Positions 59,510 through 64,000 of a DNA stretch of 64,000 nucleotides are shown here, in pieces. Origin of the DNA: Streptomyces venezuelae (GTDB lineage: Bacteria; Actinomycetota; Actinomycetes; Streptomycetales; Streptomycetaceae); NCBI RefSeq assembly GCF_008642375.1, contig NZ_CP029194.1:4154001-4218000 (forward strand), in the 5' to 3' direction. The notes under the pieces are model-generated. The model saw only the letters and a program-made list of their open reading frames with translations. It ran no database searches and was not told where the DNA came from. Position 1 is the first letter of the stretch. Every line of letters starts with the position of its first letter. Made by a program: the position numbers and the translations under genes.

Positions 59510-59725
59510 ATGGAGAACAACGGCCGGCAGGGCTCGCACATGTACGTGCTGACCCTGCAGAACGACGGCGGGCACGTCTGCACGTTGTCAGGCACCTTCA
59601 GCCCGCTCGCCGGATGGAGCCGCCACGACTTCTACACGCAGCTCCGCACGGACGCCTCTCGCCGCTACCCGTCGATGGCCAGCGCCACCGTCCTGTACTT
59701 CTCGCTGGACAAGAACACCCTCTGA
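59510..59725 (+). CDS. Hypothetical small AICE protein
   Basis: 71 aa, ATG 59510 after GGAGGA. YVLTLQNDGGHVCTLSGTFSPLAG, HDFYTQLRTDASRRYPSM, ATVLYFSLDKNTL: a compact alpha/beta protein. Same operon. No known domain. Confidence 0.72.
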   Translation: MENNGRQGSHMYVLTLQNDGGHVCTLSGTFSPLAGWSRHDFYTQLRTDASRRYPSMASATVLYFSLDKNTL

Positions 59726-59803
59726 CCTGCACATCTGACAGGGCCCGGCCCCCAGCCTCCACAGCTCGGCCGGGCCCCTGATCTCCCAAGGGAGGTTGCA
59801 AGG

Positions 59804-61531
59804 ATGACGGACATCAGTACCGAGCCGGTAGTGGGCACCCACACCCCGCCGGTCCCACCCGCCCCCGCCCCGGTGGCGGTGGAGCAGCCGGTGCAGGAGA
59901 CCCGCCCGGTTGCGCACACGCCGGGCGGCTGGCCGGTGGTCCCGCTGGCGACCACCGGCGCCAACAGCACCATCGGCGCGGTCGCCGCCACCGCGCTCGC
60001 CACCGGCCCCGCAGGCGCCGTGCTCGCGGTCGCCGGTGCGGCCCTCGTCGGCGGCGCCGTCCTGGCCCGCCGCGCGACCCGCAACCGCACGGCCAAGACG
60101 ACCAGCCGCGCCGGGGCCAAGATCCCCACCCCGCGCCGCACCCCTCGCCCCACCACCACTACGGCCGCCAACTCTCCGGCGCCGTACCGTCGCTCCACCA
60201 CCCCAAAGAGGGGCGGGACGACCCCGTCTCGGACCTCAAAGGGGCACACCGGCACCGCCGGAGGGGCGTCTTCGCCCGTCACGCCGAAGAGCTCCAAGAA
60301 CCGGATGGGGCAGGTCAAGGCTCTGCGGCAGGCCGCCCGGACCGCACCGAAGAACGGGACGACGCGGGCGGAACGGCGGGCGGCGGATGTGCAGAACCGC
60401 CGCGCGATCGCTGACACTCGCCGAGGCACCGCCCCGGCGCGGCTGAGCAGCCCCAACCCGCCCCGCACACCCGGCACCGGCACCGGCACCGGCACCGGCC
60501 GGAAGAACAGCCCCAGCGGCCCTTCCAGCAGCGGCACCAGCGGTGGAATCAGCTGGAAGGGCAGCCCCGCCGGCCGGTCCGGCAGCGGTACCAGCGGTGG
60601 TTCCGGCCGTAAGGGTGGTGGTTCCAAGTCGTCCGGCAGCCGCGGTTCTTCGTGGCTGGGCGGGAAGGTCCGAGCGGGTCGGGACACGGCCGTCGAGCGG
60701 GTCCGTAAGGCGCGGGACCGCTCGGCCGCACAGGCTGTGGAGAACGGCCGCGAGCAGGTCCGTGCCGGTCTCAAGGCGAAGCAGGCTCGCGCGGCGAAGA
60801 AGGGGGTCCGTAAGGATGCCCGGCGGCAGCTGTGGCGGTCCGCGGCCCGTAAGCAGGGCCGCCGTCTCCTGGCCGCGGCCCTCGCCGCCCCGCTGGGGGT
60901 GGTGGGTCTGGTGTCGACGCCGCTCGGCCGCAAGCTCGGGATTACGTCGATCCAGCAGCCGGGGCGGCGCTTGTACCGGCGGATGCTGCGCACGGCCGAC
61001 GAGCAGAAGGCCGCTCGCGACGCCGAGATCCGCGAGGGCCTCGCCGAGGCCGAGACGGCCATCGATGCCGAACTCTCCGACGAGCAGGAGGAGATCGGCG
61101 GCACCGTCCAGCGGCCCACCGCCCTCAACCGCCCCACCAACACCACCACCCCTACCGGGTCTTCTTCGTCGTTCCTGGAGGTCGACATGTCTGGCTTCAA
61201 GTTCGAAGTGGCCGCCGCCGAGATGGAGTCGGCGGCCCGCAGTTACGCCCCCGACACCGCGATGGAGATCCTCGCCATGGTCGAGGGCCTGCCCGCCGCG
61301 CTCGCGTCGGTCGCGAACACCTTCCGCATCCTCGCCGAGCGCTCCGACACAGAGTTCCCGCTGGAGAAGGACATTGCCGGGGGCTTCGACGAGATCTACG
61401 GCGCCCTGATGCGGTCCGTCGACGCCGCCGGGGACCTCGCGCCGCTGTTCCGTCACGTCCACGCGCAGGACATCGCCCGTCACGAGGACCCCCGCAACGG
61501 ACACGAGGCCGAGAAGGGCTGGAACGTCTGA
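59804..61531 (+). CDS. Large basic Spd/transfer-associated membrane protein
   Basis: 575 aa, ATG 59804. Pro-rich N-terminus, a two-helix hydrophobic hairpin (about residues 50-85: NSTIGAVAATALATGPAGAV, LAVAGAALVGGAVLARR), a long Ser/Thr/Gly/Arg/Lys-rich basic region (100-290), a helical basic region (QLWRSAARKQGRRLLAAALAAPLGVVGLVSTPLG, in part), and a C-terminal helical domain (about 460-575: MSGFKFEVAAAEMESAARSY, AMEILAMVEGLPAALASVANTF, HVHAQDIARHEDP). Precedes tra by two bases. A membrane- and DNA-associated helper of TraB is likely. An internal ATG before MSGFKFEV (61187) could give the C-terminal domain alone, since GGAG precedes it. Confidence 0.8.
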   Translation: MTDISTEPVVGTHTPPVPPAPAPVAVEQPVQETRPVAHTPGGWPVVPLATTGANSTIGAVAATALATGPAGAVLAVAGAALVGGAVLARRATRNRTAKTTSRAGAKIPTPRRTPRPTTTTAANSPAPYRRSTTPKRGGTTPSRTSKGHTGTAGGASSPVTPKSSKNRMGQVKALRQAARTAPKNGTTRAERRAADVQNRRAIADTRRGTAPARLSSPNPPRTPGTGTGTGTGRKNSPSGPSSSGTSGGISWKGSPAGRSGSGTSGGSGRKGGGSKSSGSRGSSWLGGKVRAGRDTAVERVRKARDRSAAQAVENGREQVRAGLKAKQARAAKKGVRKDARRQLWRSAARKQGRRLLAAALAAPLGVVGLVSTPLGRKLGITSIQQPGRRLYRRMLRTADEQKAARDAEIREGLAEAETAIDAELSDEQEEIGGTVQRPTALNRPTNTTTPTGSSSSFLEVDMSGFKFEVAAAEMESAARSYAPDTAMEILAMVEGLPAALASVANTFRILAERSDTEFPLEKDIAGGFDEIYGALMRSVDAAGDLAPLFRHVHAQDIARHEDPRNGHEAEKGWNV

Positions 61532-61533
61532 CC

Positions 61534-63651
61534 ATGACCACCACCGACACCCCCACCACCGCGTCGGGGCCAGTGTGGGACTGGGCCGCCGGTCACGGAC
61601 CCGTGACCGGCGCCCTGTCCGCCACCACCGGCGCGTTCGCCCTCGCCACCACCGGCGCCGCCACCGGCATGCCCCCCACCTGGGCCCTCGCCGTCGGCAC
61701 CGCCGGCGCCATCGGCCACACCATCAGCACCTTCCGCGAACGCCTCTCCGCCCGCACCGCCACCCTCCGCGCCTCCTCCTGGCTGCTCGGCGCCGGGTGG
61801 ACGACGTGGGCCATGACGTCCGGCCCGCTGACCTGGGCCGCCATCGGATCCCTCGCCGCCCTCGGCGTCGGCATCGGCACCGCCGCCCGCTCCACCGCCC
61901 TGTACGAGGACGCCCGGGAGCTGGAGCTGATCGCGCTGGCCGACCGGCAGGTGTCCGCCGAGCTCCACGCCGAGCGCCGCACCCTCGCCGCCGAATGGGT
62001 CGAGCGCGTCCAGCGCGTCAGCAACGTGACGCTGACGGTGCTGGCGATCGAGAAGTGGCCCACCGGCACCGGATTCACCATCGACGCCGAACTGCCCGGC
62101 GCCACCACCTACGACCAGATCGCCCGCGACTCCGCCCGCCTGTCAGCCGACGCCCGACTCCCGCACGGCTGCACCGTGGCAGCCACCCCCGGCATCCACC
62201 AAGGCCGCGTCCTCATCGACGTCTCCACCGTCAACGTCCTGGCCGGCGAGATCCCCTACCCCGCCGACTACAGCCGCCTGTCGATCCACACCGGCCTGCC
62301 CTGGGGCGTCCGTTCCGACGGCCGCGAAGTCCTCACCTACCTGCGCGAACAGTGCGCCCTCGTCGTCGGGCCGACCGGGTCGGGCAAGACCAACATGGTC
62401 CACAACATCATCAGCGGCTTCGCCCGCGCCGAGGACATCCTGACCTTCGTCATCGACCTCAACGCCGGATCCGCCGGCCTCCCCTGGGTCCGCCCCGCCC
62501 TCAACGCCCCCAGCAACACCGGCGTGGAGACGCGGCCCGGGATCGACTGGCTCGCCTCCACCCCCGAGGAGGCGGCACTGATGCTGGACGCGGCGATCCG
62601 GATCGGGAAGCACCGCAAGGTCGTCTACCAGGACCTGATGGCACGGGAGAACACCGACCTCCTGCCGATCTCCGCGCAGATCCCGCAGATCATGATCCTG
62701 ATCGACGAGGGCGCCGAGATCCTCATGAGCAACGACCCGCAGATGCGCAAGCTCGCCGACAAGATCCTGGAAGTGATCCGGCAGCTCCGAGCCATGGGCA
62801 TCCGCACCGTCCTCACCGCGCTCGGCGCCACCGGAGCGGTCCTGGGCAACCTCATGATCCGCCGCGAGGCCAAAGCCCGCGTCTGCCTCACCGGCGGCGA
62901 GGTCGAGGGCATGGACCTGGGCAAGATCTTCCCGGGTGCCCGGGGGCTCAAGCCGGAGCAGGCGCCGTTCCAGGGCGCCGGGTTCATCGGCACCCCCGAA
63001 TCCGCACCGGGGCTCTTCAAGTCCTGGCGGATCCTGCCCCAGCAGATCGCCGACATCGTCCACGCCACCTCCGACCGACACCCCTGGCTCGACGACAACT
63101 CGGCCAAGGCCGCCGGCCCCGCCTACGCCCGCCGCTGGGACACCACCCGCACCGCATGGATGAACACCACCACCGTCACCTCCGTGGCGGAAGCCGCGGC
63201 TGCTCCGGCGACCGACGAGCAACCGACACGACCGGGCGGGCTGAACCTGTCCGCGCTCCGTGGCGCTCCCACCGCTCCGGTCTCGGATGAGGATGCGCTC
63301 GCGGCCCAGTTCATGGCGCAGATCGACGCCCAGTTCGGCACCACAACCGAGACCGCACCCAACGTGGATGAGGAGCCCGAGCAGCCGCACGGGCTGAACC
63401 TGTCGGCGTTCCGCAACGAGCAGCAGGACAGCGAGGCCCGGCAGGCCGCGCTCGCGGTGCTGCTCGCCGCCGGACCGGAAGGCACCGGTGCATCCGCCAT
63501 CGCCCGGGCCCTCGCCGACACACACGGCACCACCCGGCAGACCATCGCCGGATGGCTCAAGGAGTGGGCCGAAGACGGCACCACCGTACGGACCGGGACC
63601 GGCACCAAGACCCGCTACGTCCACCACCGCCACGCCCCCACCCAGGACTAA
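61534..63651 (+). CDS. TraB/FtsK-SpoIIIE-type conjugative DNA translocase
   Basis: 705 aa. N-terminal TM helices (about residues 25-120), a linker domain, then the motor: Walker A LVVGPTGSGKTNMVHNIISG, Walker B IMILIDEGAEILMSND, and TVLTALGATGAVLGNLMIRR. The C-terminal 65 residues are a winged-helix-like part (AVLLAAGPEGTGASAIARAL, TIAGWLKEWAEDGTTVRTGT) comparable to the FtsK-gamma/TraB DNA-recognition domain. It pumps double-stranded DNA to the recipient in AICE conjugation. The repeats right after the gene are its probable binding sites. Confidence 0.92.
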   Translation: MTTTDTPTTASGPVWDWAAGHGPVTGALSATTGAFALATTGAATGMPPTWALAVGTAGAIGHTISTFRERLSARTATLRASSWLLGAGWTTWAMTSGPLTWAAIGSLAALGVGIGTAARSTALYEDARELELIALADRQVSAELHAERRTLAAEWVERVQRVSNVTLTVLAIEKWPTGTGFTIDAELPGATTYDQIARDSARLSADARLPHGCTVAATPGIHQGRVLIDVSTVNVLAGEIPYPADYSRLSIHTGLPWGVRSDGREVLTYLREQCALVVGPTGSGKTNMVHNIISGFARAEDILTFVIDLNAGSAGLPWVRPALNAPSNTGVETRPGIDWLASTPEEAALMLDAAIRIGKHRKVVYQDLMARENTDLLPISAQIPQIMILIDEGAEILMSNDPQMRKLADKILEVIRQLRAMGIRTVLTALGATGAVLGNLMIRREAKARVCLTGGEVEGMDLGKIFPGARGLKPEQAPFQGAGFIGTPESAPGLFKSWRILPQQIADIVHATSDRHPWLDDNSAKAAGPAYARRWDTTRTAWMNTTTVTSVAEAAAAPATDEQPTRPGGLNLSALRGAPTAPVSDEDALAAQFMAQIDAQFGTTTETAPNVDEEPEQPHGLNLSAFRNEQQDSEARQAALAVLLAAGPEGTGASAIARALADTHGTTRQTIAGWLKEWAEDGTTVRTGTGTKTRYVHHRHAPTQD

Positions 63652-63732
63652 CCGAGCCCGCTTGTCGCCCTGTCCCGCGAAGGCCCGCAAGCGGGCCCCA
63701 GCGGGCCGGAAACCGGCTTTGACCTGGAAGGC

Positions 63733-63799
63733 GACAAGCGACAAGACAAGACAAGCGACAAGCCACACGACAAGCCAGCCGACAAGCGACACGACAAAC
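63733..63799. repeat. GACAAG repeat cluster, candidate clt/TRS locus
   Basis: GACAAGC/GACAAGA/GACAAAC units start at 63733, 63740, 63745, 63750, 63757, 63769, 63781 and 63793. GGCGACAAGC at 63730-63739 is also present inverted (GCTTGTCGCC) at 63660-63669 just after the tra stop. Clusters of short direct repeats behind traB are the known form of clt/TRS sites that TraB recognises in Streptomyces plasmids. Confidence 0.75.
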
Positions 63800-63805
63800 A
63801 GCCAA

Positions 63806-63839
63806 CCGGGCAGCACCCACCACACGGGGTGCTGCCCGG
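63806..63839 (+). terminator. Hairpin terminator after tra
   Basis: CCGGGCAGCACCC and its complement form a 13-bp stem with loop ACCACACG, between the repeat cluster and the next gene. Confidence 0.75.
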
Positions 63840-63859
63840 AGCGCTGAAAGGGGCACCTT

Positions 63860-64000
63860 GTGTACGAGCCGACCGCGTACGAGATCACCACCCCGCACAC
63901 CTACCTCCCGCCGCAGACGCCCGCCGTCCGGCCGGTGCTCCTGCCCGCCGACATCCCGCCCGGCGTCAACTGGGTCACCCTCCCCAACGGCGTCCGCACC
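63860..64000 (+). CDS. AICE protein of unknown function (partial)
   Basis: Open from GTG 63860, after AAAGGGG, to the window end (47 codons): MYEPTAYEITTPHTYLPPQT...LLPADIPPGVNWVTLPNGVRT. No domain visible yet. In related elements this place precedes the replication initiator gene, but that is an inference. Confidence 0.65.
   Translation, partial: MYEPTAYEITTPHTYLPPQTPAVRPVLLPADIPPGVNWVTLPNGVRT

Larger units (their letters stand above)
54854..64000. mobile_element. Actinobacterial integrative and conjugative element (AICE), left part
   Basis: The element starts at the tRNA-Arg att fragment and runs past the window end. It contains, in order: a phosphatase-HTH pair on the minus strand, operator repeats, then a plus-strand spread/transfer operon (DUF6284, SpdB-like DUF2637, small zinc proteins including an RRQRL-type one, a large Spd-like protein, TraB/FtsK-type translocase), and clt-like repeats. 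This is the module set of pSAM2/SLP1-type AICEs, which move as double-stranded DNA with a single translocase. Rep, Xis and Int genes are expected beyond 64000. Confidence 0.85.

Noticed and set aside
63733..63799. Possible CRISPR array or iteron origin
   Set aside because: Units are 6-8 bp with irregular 5-12 bp steps and no spacers. Position directly after tra fits a clt site better than an origin, although replication iterons are not excluded.

Overview
The window looks like Streptomyces chromosome followed by the start of an integrated conjugative element. GC content is very high with strong third-position GC bias and GTG/TTG/CTG starts are frequent. The gene set is typically streptomycete: purD, dnaX next to a small SRP RNA, two SigB/SigF-type sigma factors, upp, tadA with its partner gene, and many one-component regulators each paired with an efflux pump or enzyme.

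Layout. 1-6480 holds housekeeping genes: a partial membrane protein with an eroded M48-peptidase motif, purD, dnaX (apparently frameshifted), SRP RNA, tRNA-Ser(GGA) and a small conserved protein. 6485-15443 is accessory: a TetR/VOC pair, a decayed stretch (about 7740-8560), a small secreted protein with a MacB/FtsX-type ABC pair of unusual composition, a DUF4287 protein, and an MFS pump divergent from an ArsR-like regulator and a hydrolase. 15580-25742 holds an aldo/keto reductase behind a MerR-type promoter, an AlkZ-like protein, MarC, YciI, a TerD-nuclease-like fusion (frameshifted), an MFS/TetR pair with twin operators, a CstR-like sensor and WrbA/TetR. 25806-35062 carries hydrolases, an HhH-GPD glycosylase, a secreted M28 aminopeptidase, a HerA-like ATPase, a LytR_C protein, upp, tadA and tRNA-Ser(CGA). 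35473-39573 holds the sporulation-type sigma factors sigF and sigN with small stress and membrane proteins. 39681-44295 has two drug-efflux units, each with its own regulator and clear operators. 44317-50097 is a four-gene minus-strand operon: response regulator, histidine kinase, GT2-GtrA fusion, GT39. 50197-54771 is mixed: an amidohydrolase/ABM pair, DUF2797, a Bro-N protein, a PH-domain protein and an exported protein.

At 54854-54895 lies the 3' half only of a tRNA-Arg(ACG) gene, the signature of a site-specific integration. From there to the window end is an actinobacterial integrative and conjugative element (AICE). It opens with a two-gene cargo module (PP2C-like phosphatase plus HTH sensor), then a set of G7/C7 operator repeats, then a tightly overlapping spread/transfer operon (DUF6284, SpdB-like DUF2637 protein, zinc-binding small proteins, a large Spd-like protein, and a TraB/FtsK-type DNA translocase). 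Short GACAAG repeats behind tra resemble a clt/TRS locus. Replication, excision and integrase genes should lie beyond base 64000, together with the restored tRNA.

Two probable single-base frameshifts (dnaX, TerD fusion) fall in C- or G-rich runs and may be assembly errors. The most interesting items are the HTH+PP2C cargo pair, the TerD-PD-(D/E)XK-like fusion, and the two-component/glycosyltransferase operon.
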